A stretch of DNA of 64,000 nt from Clostridia bacterium (GTDB lineage Bacteria > Bacillota > Peptococcia > DRI-13 > UBA5745): positions 62,001-126,000 of the forward strand of contig JAHDMJ010000007.1 of assembly GCA_018436095.1 (NCBI GenBank), in the 5' to 3' direction. A program made the translations under genes and the position numbers. A model generated the notes under the pieces. The model was not told where the DNA came from. It worked only from the letters and a program-made list of their open reading frames with translations, and made no database searches. Below are positions 25,184-33,692 of this stretch, one piece after another (the first letter of the stretch is position 1; every line of letters starts with the position of its first letter).

Positions 25184-26005
25184 TTATTTTTGCAGGTCTT
25201 GCCAAGCCGCCGGATCTGCAACCAGCTCATTTTCTTTTTCTAAGTTAGCCAAATACTCTTCCAGACAAAGGCCTTGCTCCATGATTTCCTGAGCCGCCGG
25301 CTGGCCTACATAGCGGAAATGCCAGGGTTCGTAAATAACGCCGGTAATATGGCTCTTGTCTTTGGGGTAGCGGAGGATAAAGCCGTATTCCCAGCAATGC
25401 TCATAGAGCCATTGGATCTCGGCGGTATCGCCCTGGGCGTCATCTAAATGCTGATAGCTGTAAGCAACCAGGTCCGCCGCCAGACCCAGGTTATGCTCGC
25501 TGGTGCCGGGGTAAGCCACCACCTTGCGGGCTTCTATCTCCGCCTCTTCCCGGTTTAAGCCCTGGCCCATCAATCGCATGATCTTATTCTCGTACAGCTG
25601 CCACTGCCTTTCCACTGAGCGATAGGCTGAGGCCACCACCGGAAATAAGCCTTCGTCTCTGGCGTCGCTGATCATCCTCTCCAAAAAACCGATGGCCCTC
25701 TCGTCAAATTCCAGGCCATTATTCAGTGTAGCCAAATGGATTTCATAATCGGCAGGCAAAGGGTTATCTTCATTAACTAAAATCAGCCGCCAGTCTTCAG
25801 GGACTGCCGGCGACGAGGGCTCCGGTGATGAGGGGGCAGGGTCCGTTTCTGTCTGGGACACTGCCGGAGGTTGGTTTTCGGGAGGCAAACGAAAAATCAG
25901 GAAAAGCTCCGCCGCCGCCACAATCGCCAAAATAACCGCTACAACAATAAAACCGTAGTTGCCCAGGGAAAAACCTGGTTTGTCTTCAAAAGGGTCTCGC
26001 GCCAT
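25184..26005 (-). CDS. D-alanyl-D-alanine carboxypeptidase, VanY/M15B family
   Basis: A 273-residue membrane-anchored peptidase that would trim the terminal D-Ala of peptidoglycan precursors outside the cell. One N-terminal membrane helix (about residues 14-36) is followed by a Pro/Ser/Thr-rich linker and the catalytic domain from about residue 70. Zinc-site motifs are SEHNLGLAADLV (SxHxxGxAxD) and the EPWHFRYVG block (ExxH), with FILRYPKDKSHITGV between them. It is last in an operon with a two-component system, the arrangement seen for VanY-type genes, but no vanHAX ligase genes are present. Confidence 0.92.
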   Translation of the reverse strand: MARDPFEDKPGFSLGNYGFIVVAVILAIVAAAELFLIFRLPPENQPPAVSQTETDPAPSSPEPSSPAVPEDWRLILVNEDNPLPADYEIHLATLNNGLEFDERAIGFLERMISDARDEGLFPVVASAYRSVERQWQLYENKIMRLMGQGLNREEAEIEARKVVAYPGTSEHNLGLAADLVAYSYQHLDDAQGDTAEIQWLYEHCWEYGFILRYPKDKSHITGVIYEPWHFRYVGQPAAQEIMEQGLCLEEYLANLEKENELVADPAAWQDLQK

Positions 26006-26016
26006 AATCTCCTCTT

Positions 26017-26080
26017 CCTTAACTGATTTTAACCTTAGCTGGTTTTAACCTTAACTGGCTTTTACCTTAACTGATTTTAA
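26017..26080. repeat. Four tandem 16-bp repeats spanning a stop codon
   Basis: Units starting at 26017, 26033, 26049 and 26065, each close to CCTTAACTGATTTTAA. The last unit contains the stop codon of the unknown exported protein; the others fill the gap to the VanY-type gene. Replication slippage could have copied the end of the gene. Confidence 0.75.
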
Positions 26081-26867
26081 CGTCGTTGAAGGCGGCGGCA
26101 TACTCATAATTAGCCCGGGGATAATTCAACACCCAGCGGTTTGACCCCGTGGCCTGGATCAGGCTATAAAACTGTCCGCCGATGCTGCGGGGGCCGGAGC
26201 TCAATTCAAAAGTATAAATATCCTGCTGATCAATTTTTCTTATCCCTTCCTGTTTTTCCGCCTCCAGGCCCTCCGGGGCTTTGCCGATATTCTTTACTTC
26301 CGTCCCCAAATAAACGGCCCAAGCTTCCGCCATATCCTGGGTATAAATACAATCGTTATATGTGCCGGCCCTCATGTCAAAGCTGAGGATTTTACCGGTC
26401 TGGTCATCCATGAAAAAAGTAGCGGTAAGGCCCTCAACCCGAAAATTGATTTCCCACAAAATCATGCTGATGGAAGGCGCGTCATTTTGAATATAGAGAG
26501 TGACGCCAGGGTTAAAGCTCTTGTATTCCCCGGTTACCGGCAGAGGAAAAAAACCCAACTCATATAGCCTTTCCAATTCCTCAAAGAATTTTACCTTAAC
26601 CGTATCCTGATCATAGTTGGAGCCGGTTTTCAAAGGAACCAGGGATGTGCCTTTAGCCTGGCCCAGCAGACTGACTTTATCCACCATGGATACATTGACG
26701 TAATCGGACAGCTCCGCCTGGTCCAGAGGCTGGCTTTGCACCTGGCCCAAAATCTTCTGATCACTGCCGGCGGCCAACTGTACCGGCAGAAACAGGCCGG
26801 CCACTACCAAGAAAGCCACAGCCGTAACGCCTACTATATATTTTACTGATTTTTTCATCTTAATCAT
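26067..26867 (-). CDS. Unknown membrane-anchored extracytoplasmic protein
   Basis: A 266-residue protein with an uncleaved-looking N-terminal helix (about residues 9-33) and a soluble remainder without cysteines in obvious motifs. The middle (GYFPLPVTGEY-like segment, then IQNDAPSISMILWEINFRVE, FFMDDQTGKILSFDMRAGTY) looks like tandem beta-rich modules, as in lipoproteins that accompany histidine kinases. I recognise no family. It lies 24 bp after the histidine kinase and before the carboxypeptidase, so it may help sense or respond to envelope state. Confidence 0.8.
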   Translation of the reverse strand: MIKMKKSVKYIVGVTAVAFLVVAGLFLPVQLAAGSDQKILGQVQSQPLDQAELSDYVNVSMVDKVSLLGQAKGTSLVPLKTGSNYDQDTVKVKFFEELERLYELGFFPLPVTGEYKSFNPGVTLYIQNDAPSISMILWEINFRVEGLTATFFMDDQTGKILSFDMRAGTYNDCIYTQDMAEAWAVYLGTEVKNIGKAPEGLEAEKQEGIRKIDQQDIYTFELSSGPRSIGGQFYSLIQATGSNRWVLNYPRANYEYAAAFNDVKIS

Positions 26868-26891
26868 CTCTTACGGATCACCTCGTCCTGA

Positions 26892-28286
26892 TCATCCCTT
26901 CAGTTCCAGTATTACTTTTGTGCCCTGATCGATGACGGAAGCAAAGCTCATGGTGCCGCCGTGGAGTTCCACAATCTCGTGGCAGATAGCCAGGCCAAGG
27001 CCGGCGCCGCCTTTAGCCCGGGACCGGGATTTGTCCACCATATAAAATGCCTCGGTAATCCTGGATATCTCCGATTCCGGTATGCCCCGGCCATTATCCT
27101 CCACCGCAATGGTATATTTGTCCTCGGATATTCGGACCCCCTCCAAATGGATCAGGCCCTCTGCCGCAATGGACTTTCTGGCGTTGTCGATCAAATTCAG
27201 GATCAGGGTTTTCATCAAGTCGGTTTCGATCCTGATCATGGTATCCTGGGCTTTATAAGTAAAACTTATTCCCGTGTTCTTTAATATGGGGTAAATAATG
27301 CCGTTGATGCTGGCAAAAAGCTGCTCCATGCTGACTTTCTTCATCAGGAAGTCCCGGTTTTGCAGAACAATCAGCTCAAGCAGCTTCAAAGACAGAGCTT
27401 CCAGCCGTTTGCCTTCACTGAATATGTAATCCGCCGCCAGCATCCTGTCCTCTTCTTCCATCTGGCGGGAGCGCAGCATATCGGCATAGCCGATGATGGA
27501 AGTGAGGGGAGTTTTGGCTTCGTGGGCAAAACTGCCCACAAAATCCCGCTGCCGGGTGGCAGCCGCCTCCAGATCGCCGATTTTGATCTCCAGGCTTTCC
27601 GCCATATTGTTGAAATCGTCGGCCAGCATACCCAGCTCATCGGAGGTATGCACCTCTACTCTGTTATTATAGCGGCCCTGGGCGATTTTTCTGGTGGCCC
27701 TGGACAGCTTCCTGATGGGATAGGCCGTCCAAAAGGATACGGCATAAATCAAAATGCCGTTGAGGGCCACCAGAACCAGCAGCAGCTTTCGGTAAATGCC
27801 GAACTGATTCTGCCGGTCCGTAAATATAGGGGTAATATCATGGAAGCTTTCCAAATAAACTCTGCTTCTTTGGGCATTGGCTATGCTGACCGTCTGTACG
27901 AAGTAAGCCCCTTCCTGCTCTACCACCGTATGCACCCGGGTATCGTCGGTGATTTTGCCCAGTAAGCCGGCGCCAAAATTTACTTCGCCGCTTTGGCGGA
28001 TCACCCGGTTATTTTCATCCCAGATCCTGATTTTCAGCTTATCCCCGGCGGAATAAGAAATAATTGACTCGGCAATGGCCTCCAGGCCGCCGGAGCTGCC
28101 GGTGACCATGGTAGTCACCGCCGATTGGAAAGAATAGCGCAGCATTTTGTTTTCTTCCTGGGCTGCAATGATCTCCCGATCCAGGGCAGCCTGAAAAGAG
28201 GAGGATATCAAGATATAGCCTCCTAAGCTGAAGGTTAATATGGTAATGATCAGGGTGCTGAAAAATATCTTCCACGATAAGCTCAT
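26892..28286 (-). CDS. Sensor histidine kinase
   Basis: A 464-residue classic membrane kinase: helix 1 at about 7-30, an extracellular sensor of ~130 residues, helix 2 at about 168-188, a HAMP domain (YPIRKLSRATRKIAQGRYNN), the dimerisation/phosphoacceptor helix with His in SFAHEAKTPLTSIIGYADML, then the ATPase domain: N-box LILNLIDNARKS, G1 VEDNGRGIPE, G2 GGAGLGLAICHEIVELHGG. It phosphorylates the response regulator encoded 30 bp upstream. The signal is unknown; downstream genes suggest cell-wall or envelope conditions. Confidence 0.95.
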   Translation of the reverse strand: MSLSWKIFFSTLIITILTFSLGGYILISSSFQAALDREIIAAQEENKMLRYSFQSAVTTMVTGSSGGLEAIAESIISYSAGDKLKIRIWDENNRVIRQSGEVNFGAGLLGKITDDTRVHTVVEQEGAYFVQTVSIANAQRSRVYLESFHDITPIFTDRQNQFGIYRKLLLVLVALNGILIYAVSFWTAYPIRKLSRATRKIAQGRYNNRVEVHTSDELGMLADDFNNMAESLEIKIGDLEAAATRQRDFVGSFAHEAKTPLTSIIGYADMLRSRQMEEEDRMLAADYIFSEGKRLEALSLKLLELIVLQNRDFLMKKVSMEQLFASINGIIYPILKNTGISFTYKAQDTMIRIETDLMKTLILNLIDNARKSIAAEGLIHLEGVRISEDKYTIAVEDNGRGIPESEISRITEAFYMVDKSRSRAKGGAGLGLAICHEIVELHGGTMSFASVIDQGTKVILELKG

Positions 28287-28316
28287 TTAATTTCCTGCTC
28301 TATATTTTGTCTTCTG

Positions 28317-28976
28317 CTATTCTCCCAATTCCAGCCGGTAGCCTACTTTATATACCGAGGCAATTTTTTGCTCCCAGCCCAATTTCTTGCGCAGCCGCTG
28401 GACATGGAGGTCCACCGTACGGCTGTCGCCCATATAATCGCTTTCCCAAATCTTTTCGTAAATTTTATCCCGAAAAAGAGCGATATTTTTATTGCGGATA
28501 AAAAACAGCAGCAATTCGTATTCTTTCTTGGTCAAAGAAATTTCTTTCCCGGCCTTTTTGACGGTCCTTGATCCCGTGTCGATGACCAGGTCGTCCACCT
28601 CAATCATGCGCTGGTTCAGATTATAGCGGCGCAGTACGGTTTCTACCCGGGCCAAAAGCTCAATGATCTCAAAGGGCTTCACCAGGTAATCGTCGGCCCC
28701 CAGCTTTAACCCTTTGACCCTGTCTTCTACCCGGCCCTTAGCCGTCAGAAAAATTACCGGCGTACCGTAGGGCTGAATATAAGGCATCAGCTCATAACCA
28801 TTAACCTCCGGCAACATAATATCCAAAAGAATCAAGTCATACCTGTTTTCCTCAATCTTGTGGGCAGCCGCCATGCCGTCGAAAGCGCAATCACAGAAAT
28901 AGCCCGCCGACTGCAAATTCAAGCGAATCAAGTCCGATATGGGTTTTTCATCTTCCACAATCAAAATGCGGATCAT
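28317..28976 (-). CDS. OmpR/PhoB family response regulator
   Basis: A 219-residue regulator. The receiver domain (1-115) shows the acidic pair in VEDEK, phospho-Asp in LILLDIMLPEVNG, Thr in FLTAKG and Lys in LVKPFEI. The C-terminal winged helix (about 125-219) contains SLTKKEYELLLFFIRNKNIA and RTVDLHVQRLRKKLG. It starts the operon of kinase, exported protein and carboxypeptidase. The ATG at 28976 follows GAGGTG. Confidence 0.96.
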   Translation of the reverse strand: MIRILIVEDEKPISDLIRLNLQSAGYFCDCAFDGMAAAHKIEENRYDLILLDIMLPEVNGYELMPYIQPYGTPVIFLTAKGRVEDRVKGLKLGADDYLVKPFEIIELLARVETVLRRYNLNQRMIEVDDLVIDTGSRTVKKAGKEISLTKKEYELLLFFIRNKNIALFRDKIYEKIWESDYMGDSRTVDLHVQRLRKKLGWEQKIASVYKVGYRLELGE

Positions 28977-29003
28977 CGGCAATCACCTCAAGCATCATTT
29001 TTC

Positions 29004-29032
29004 AATGAGATTATAATATTAATTGTCTCATT
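29004..29032. promoter_or_regulatory. Dyad in the divergent gap between response regulator and helD
   Basis: AATGAGA (29004-29010) and TCTCATT (29026-29032) flank an AT-rich 15-bp centre that includes TATAAT-like sequence on both strands. It could be the regulator's own operator or a shared promoter region. Confidence 0.35.
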
Positions 29033-29149
29033 ATACCGCGGACTTGCATTGTTATTGTATCATAAACAGAATTAGCCGTGACATAAGGTTTGTACCAGCC
29101 ATTGTAATTTTTCTTGTCAAAGCATAAAATAGAGGCCGGAGGGTTTAAT

Positions 29150-31399
29150 ATGGATACAGATTTTTTGCACGAACAGGCATATTTGAAACAAACCCGGGCC
29201 CTGATTGAACGGAGCCTTACGGAATTGTTAAGCACTATGGATGAAGAACGGGAAAAATTGGCCCAGGCCCGGCAGGAGCTGCAGGAAAACCAGCCGGCCT
29301 TTGCCGGCGATATGGACAAGCAGGCGGAGACCGCCCAGTATTTAAACGGCCTGCAAACCCAGTTGTCGGCTTACCGGGTCTATGCCGAACGCCTTAAGAA
29401 GCTTCAGGGGCTGCAAGACTCCCCTTATTTTGGCCGCATCGACTTTGCGGAGGAGGGGCAAGGTACCGATACCTATTATATCGGCCGCTCAAGCCTCCGG
29501 GATCCCCTGACCTTTCAAATCCAGGTCTGCGACTGGCGGACGCCTTTAGCCAGTATGTTTTACCGCTCCTCTCCCGGCCCCGCTTCCTTTATGGCGCCCC
29601 AAGGCTCCATTGCCGGCCGCCTGCTGCTGAAGCGCCAATATGAGATCAGCAAGGGAGAGCTTCTTTACTATTTTGATACGGAATCTCACATTAAAGATAA
29701 TATATTGAAAAAACTGCTGGGCCAAAAGGCCTCTCCCCAGATGAAGGCTATTGTGGAAAGCTTGCAGGAGGCTCAAGACCGGCTGATCCGGGAGAAAAGC
29801 CGCAAAGTCCTTTTGGTTCAGGGCGCTGCCGGCAGCGGCAAAACCAGCCTGGCGCTGCACCGGGCGGCCTTTCTGATGTACCAGGATTTTCAGGATGCTT
29901 TATCTTCCCGGGAAATTCTGGTCATCTCCCCCAACCACCTTTTCAGCCATTATATCAGAAGGGTTTTGCCGGAGCTAGGGGAGGACAATATTACCAGTCT
30001 TACCTTTGAGGATATTTTCACCCTCAATTTAGACAGATTAGACACAGTCGCGGAGGGGCAAACCCGGACCTCGGATATGGAAAGTCTGCTTGGGGAAAGC
30101 CGGCGCTCCGTGTTTTCCCTGCGTCAGGATATTTATGCTTTTAAGAATTCCGCCGCCTTTGCCGCCTTGCTTTCCCGGCTGGCTGATTACTATGGCCGCC
30201 GCTTAATTGAGCTGCCGGATATCTATTACCATCACACCTATATTGCCAGCCGTCAGGAGCTCAAAGAAGAGCTTTTGCGGGACCGGGGGGGTCTGCCTCT
30301 GGCTAAGCGCCTGGAGCAAATACGGCGCCGTCTCTCCCTGAAAATTCACCGGTTGAAAAAGCAACGGCTGCCCTCTTTGCAGCTTTTTGTAAGCGAATAT
30401 CCCGATCATCAGTTGGAGATTTTCCCCTTTGCCCGGCTGCTGTCCATGAAGCGGGGAGCTTATTTAAACAGAACCTTGGACAGGCTGACGGCCATAGATA
30501 TTCCCGGCCTCTACCGCCGCCTCTGGGACAAGGAGCTTTTCTACCATCTGGCCAAAGGCCTCAGCCTCCCCGCCAATATCGAGGATATCCGCCAGGCTTG
30601 CATTAATGCTTTGGCGGAAGCGGGTTTTGACCAAAGCGATGCTGCCGGCCTGATCTGGCTGCGGCTGATTTTGGAAGGCACCGCCGATTATCCCCAGATC
30701 CGCCAGGTCATGGTGGATGAAGCCCAGGATTACGGCCCCCTTCATTATATGCTTTTAAAAAAATGGTTCCCTAAAGCTAATTTCACCGTATTAGGCGATA
30801 TCCAGCAGAGTCTGATCCAACCTCACCGCCTGGATCATTACCAGGAGATCGGCAAAGCTTTAGGAGACCCGGATTGTCCCACGGCTATTTTGCGGGAAAG
30901 CTACCGCAGTTCCTGGGAAATCAGCAGCTTCTGCCGCCGCTTCCTGGAGTATCCCGATCTGCTGGAACCCTTTCAACGCCATAGCAAGCCGGTGGAGATT
31001 TTCGGGGCAGCCAATAACCAGGAAGCTATTCAATTGCTTTTGGATACCATCAACCGCTTCCGCAAAGAAGACGTGGGTTCCATAGCGGTAATCTGTAAGA
31101 CTGCCGCCCAGGCCGCCGCCCTTTACAGCCAGATCAAAGGCAAATCTGCCCTGCAATTAGTCAAGGACGCCGGCAAGGCAGACTTAAACCGCAGCCTGCT
31201 GCTGCCTTTGCATTTGGTCAAAGGCCTGGAATTTGACGGGGTCATCCTTTGGGACGTCAGCGAAGAAAACTACGGCTGGCCCGAACAAAAACGCTTTTTA
31301 TATCTGGCTGCCAGCCGGGCTCTTCATCGTTTGACATTGCTGTTCACCGGTCAATTAAGCCCTTTGGTTCAGGAGGACAATGACCCCGCAGCAGAGTAA
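29150..31399 (+). CDS. helD: HelD-type RNA polymerase-associated ATPase
   Basis: A 749-residue superfamily 1 helicase-like protein. HelD releases stalled RNA polymerase from DNA in Gram-positive bacteria. The N-terminal ~80 residues form a charged coiled coil (KQTRALIERSLTELLSTMDE) that enters the polymerase secondary channel. Walker A is LVQGAAGSGKTSLALHRAAF (about residue 225), Walker B/DEAQ is VMVDEAQDYGPLHY (about 525), helicase motif IV-like SYRSS follows, and LVKGLEFDGVILWD with FLYLAASRALH forms motifs V and VI. The start at 29150 follows GGAGGG; the longer frame to 29114 lacks a site. Confidence 0.9.
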   Translation: MDTDFLHEQAYLKQTRALIERSLTELLSTMDEEREKLAQARQELQENQPAFAGDMDKQAETAQYLNGLQTQLSAYRVYAERLKKLQGLQDSPYFGRIDFAEEGQGTDTYYIGRSSLRDPLTFQIQVCDWRTPLASMFYRSSPGPASFMAPQGSIAGRLLLKRQYEISKGELLYYFDTESHIKDNILKKLLGQKASPQMKAIVESLQEAQDRLIREKSRKVLLVQGAAGSGKTSLALHRAAFLMYQDFQDALSSREILVISPNHLFSHYIRRVLPELGEDNITSLTFEDIFTLNLDRLDTVAEGQTRTSDMESLLGESRRSVFSLRQDIYAFKNSAAFAALLSRLADYYGRRLIELPDIYYHHTYIASRQELKEELLRDRGGLPLAKRLEQIRRRLSLKIHRLKKQRLPSLQLFVSEYPDHQLEIFPFARLLSMKRGAYLNRTLDRLTAIDIPGLYRRLWDKELFYHLAKGLSLPANIEDIRQACINALAEAGFDQSDAAGLIWLRLILEGTADYPQIRQVMVDEAQDYGPLHYMLLKKWFPKANFTVLGDIQQSLIQPHRLDHYQEIGKALGDPDCPTAILRESYRSSWEISSFCRRFLEYPDLLEPFQRHSKPVEIFGAANNQEAIQLLLDTINRFRKEDVGSIAVICKTAAQAAALYSQIKGKSALQLVKDAGKADLNRSLLLPLHLVKGLEFDGVILWDVSEENYGWPEQKRFLYLAASRALHRLTLLFTGQLSPLVQEDNDPAAE

Positions 31400-31424
31400 G
31401 GATACAGTAAACAGACCATGAAAG

Positions 31425-32429
31425 GTGTTGATTCCTCTGATGGATAGCCCCACCGATAGCCGGACAATAAACAGCCCGGCTCTGAACGAACAAGAAATTC
31501 AGCTTTTTGCCCGTTACCGCAGGCGGGTGGTAGAAAACTGCTCAAAAGTAATTCTAGGCAAGGAACAGGCCATCAGCTATCTGCTTACCACGTTTCTATG
31601 TTCCGGCCACATTTTGCTGGAGGACTTGCCCGGCACCGGCAAAACTATGTTGTTAAAAGCCTTCGCCCGCTCCATCGGCGGCGAATTTAAACGTATCCAG
31701 TTTACCCCGGACCTTTTACCCTCAGATTTGACGGGCATCAACTTCTATAATCAGAAGCTGGGGAATTTTGAGTTTCGCCCCGGCCCCTTATTTACCAATA
31801 TTGTTCTGGCCGATGAGATCAACCGGGCTACCCCCAGAACCCAATCCAGCCTCCTGGAGGCCATGGAGGAACGGCAAATCACCGTAGACGGCCACACCCG
31901 CCTGCTGGCCCAGCCCTTCATGGTAATGGCTACGCAAAACCCCATTGAATCCTACGGCACCTTCCCTTTGCCGGAAGCCCAGGTGGACCGTTTCTTTATG
32001 CGTTTGTCTCTGGGCTACATGGAAAGAGCCGATGAGCTTACCGTTATCAGCCGCCGGGATTCCCAGGATATTCTGGGGGATCTTGAAACAGTCGTCACTG
32101 CCGAAGAGACGGCCTGGCTGAAAGAAAACTACCGCCGCATCACCGTCAGCGCCGACGTGGCCAATTATTTGATGGACATTGTGGATCAGACCCGGCAGGA
32201 AAGCGGCTTTGCCGCCGGCGTTTCTACCCGGGGAGCCTTGGCCTTATATAAAGCCGTCCAGGTTACCGCCGCTTTTGCCGGCCGGTCTTTCGTAGTGCCG
32301 GAGGATATCCGGCTGCTGGCTCCCCATGTGCTGGCTCATCGCATTATGGCCGGCAATCTGGGCCAGGGCAGCGCCGTTCTTGATTGCCTGGAAGAGCTGA
32401 TCCGGCAGATTCCGGTACCCATGGAATAG
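31425..32429 (+). CDS. MoxR family AAA+ ATPase
   Basis: A 334-residue AAA_3 ATPase with Walker A LEDLPGTGKTMLLKAFA, Walker B IVLADEINRATPRTQSSLLE, the MATQNPIESYGTFPLPEAQV sensor block and a C-terminal lid. MoxR proteins act as chaperones that insert metals or assemble VWA/DUF58 complexes. It opens a three-gene cluster with DUF58 and a membrane protein. The start is unclear: a GTG at 31425 or an ATG at 31440, each with a weak site (AAAGG). Confidence 0.93.
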   Translation: MLIPLMDSPTDSRTINSPALNEQEIQLFARYRRRVVENCSKVILGKEQAISYLLTTFLCSGHILLEDLPGTGKTMLLKAFARSIGGEFKRIQFTPDLLPSDLTGINFYNQKLGNFEFRPGPLFTNIVLADEINRATPRTQSSLLEAMEERQITVDGHTRLLAQPFMVMATQNPIESYGTFPLPEAQVDRFFMRLSLGYMERADELTVISRRDSQDILGDLETVVTAEETAWLKENYRRITVSADVANYLMDIVDQTRQESGFAAGVSTRGALALYKAVQVTAAFAGRSFVVPEDIRLLAPHVLAHRIMAGNLGQGSAVLDCLEELIRQIPVPME

Positions 32430-32438
32430 GAGGCCTTT

Positions 32439-33692
32439 GTGCTGCTGCTTTTCGTCCTGCTTGTCCTGGGCGCCTTCTTGCTGGAGCGAGCCTCCCTCAA
32501 GGATGAGCTGCCCTACATTTCTTATACCTGCCGGCCGGACCGCCGCCAAACGGAGCCGGGCCAGCCTTTTACTATCACCACAGCCCTCACCAACCGGCGG
32601 CGGCTGCCGGTTGCTTTTTTGCGCCTGGAAGAGCAGTTCCCTCCCTCCCTTGCCATCAAAGGCGAAGGTTTAGGCCTGCGGTCAAAGCCTGATTCTCTGC
32701 TGCTTTGCAGCACCGTATTTCTCATGCCCAGAGAAATACTCACCCGCAAAATAACTGTCAGTCTGCCGGAGCGGGGCCGTTATATTTTCCGGGGCGCTCT
32801 GATCTATGCCGGGGACTTCCTGGGCCTTCAGGAGAGAGGCCGCCAATTCCGGCAAACCGAGGAAATTGTGGTCTACCCTGCCGCTGCCAAGAATCAGGCT
32901 TTGCCTCAGGTGTTGGGCAGCTTTTTGGGGGATCAATCCGTCCGGCGTTTTATTTTGGAAGATCCCATTTTGACCCTGGGCTTTCGGGAATATACCGGCC
33001 ACGAGCCCCAGCGCAGTATTAGCTGGCCCCAGAGCCTGGCCAAAGGCAGGCTGATGGTAAAGCAGTACGATTACACCCAGGATCTGTCCGTCACCGTGTT
33101 GCTGAATACCGACTGCGGCATTAAAAACTACCGGGACCCTCAGCTAATCGAGGAAGCCTTTTCCTTAGCCCGCAGCGTCTGTGAAAACCTGGAGGCAAAA
33201 AAAATCCGCTACAGCTTTTTAACCAACGCCACAACCGCCGGTGCTATGGGTCAATGGAGCTTCCTGCCGGCAGGCTTAGGAGGCCAACACTTTTATACCA
33301 TTATGGAGGGCTTGGGCCGGGCTACTTACGATCACCGTGAGCCTTGCAGCAGTTTGCTCAAGCGGGCAGAAAAGCGGGGAGACCACGGCCAGGCCCATAT
33401 TCTCATTACCCCCCGTCAAAGTCCTCGGCTTTTGGCCATGGTCAAAAGGCTGGAAGTCTTGAGCGGCGGCAAAGTTTGTTTACTGAGCGCTGTGCCGGGT
33501 GCTGCATCGGGCACTGCTTCGGGTGCTGCATCAGGTGCTGCTTCGGGCGTTGCATCGGACACTGCTTCAGTCACTGCAGCGGGCGTTGCGCCGGACACTG
33601 CAGCGGACGCTGGTGGCCTTACCGATGCCGGTGATAATACCCCTACTGCTGCTTACGCTAATACCACCGCAAACCAGGAGGTGCCGGCATGA
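32439..33692 (+). CDS. DUF58 protein with repetitive C-terminus
   Basis: A 417-residue protein: a short N-terminal hydrophobic segment, then a beta-rich part and the DUF58 core (PVAFLRLEEQFPP; SLPERGRYIFRGALIYAGDF; GFREYTGHEPQRSISWPQSL; VKQYDYTQDLSVTVLLNT), related to von Willebrand A domains. It commonly works with MoxR. The last ~65 residues are Ala/Ser/Gly/Thr-rich low-complexity sequence from a 12-bp tandem repeat. The start is a GTG with AGGAGG 7 bp upstream. The end overlaps the next gene by 4 bp. Confidence 0.9.
   Translation: MLLLFVLLVLGAFLLERASLKDELPYISYTCRPDRRQTEPGQPFTITTALTNRRRLPVAFLRLEEQFPPSLAIKGEGLGLRSKPDSLLLCSTVFLMPREILTRKITVSLPERGRYIFRGALIYAGDFLGLQERGRQFRQTEEIVVYPAAAKNQALPQVLGSFLGDQSVRRFILEDPILTLGFREYTGHEPQRSISWPQSLAKGRLMVKQYDYTQDLSVTVLLNTDCGIKNYRDPQLIEEAFSLARSVCENLEAKKIRYSFLTNATTAGAMGQWSFLPAGLGGQHFYTIMEGLGRATYDHREPCSSLLKRAEKRGDHGQAHILITPRQSPRLLAMVKRLEVLSGGKVCLLSAVPGAASGTASGAASGAASGVASDTASVTAAGVAPDTAADAGGLTDAGDNTPTAAYANTTANQEVPA
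33497..33616 (+). repeat. 12-bp tandem repeat inside the DUF58 gene
   Basis: About ten units of a 12-bp motif near GGGTGCTGCATC / GGGCACTGCTTC encode (G/D)-(A/T/V)-A-(S/A) tetrapeptides. Units have diverged but the frame is kept, so the tail probably is translated as a flexible linker. Confidence 0.85.

Noticed and set aside
25184-28976. Vancomycin resistance cluster
   Set aside because: A VanY-type peptidase and two-component system are present, but there are no vanH, vanA or vanX genes.
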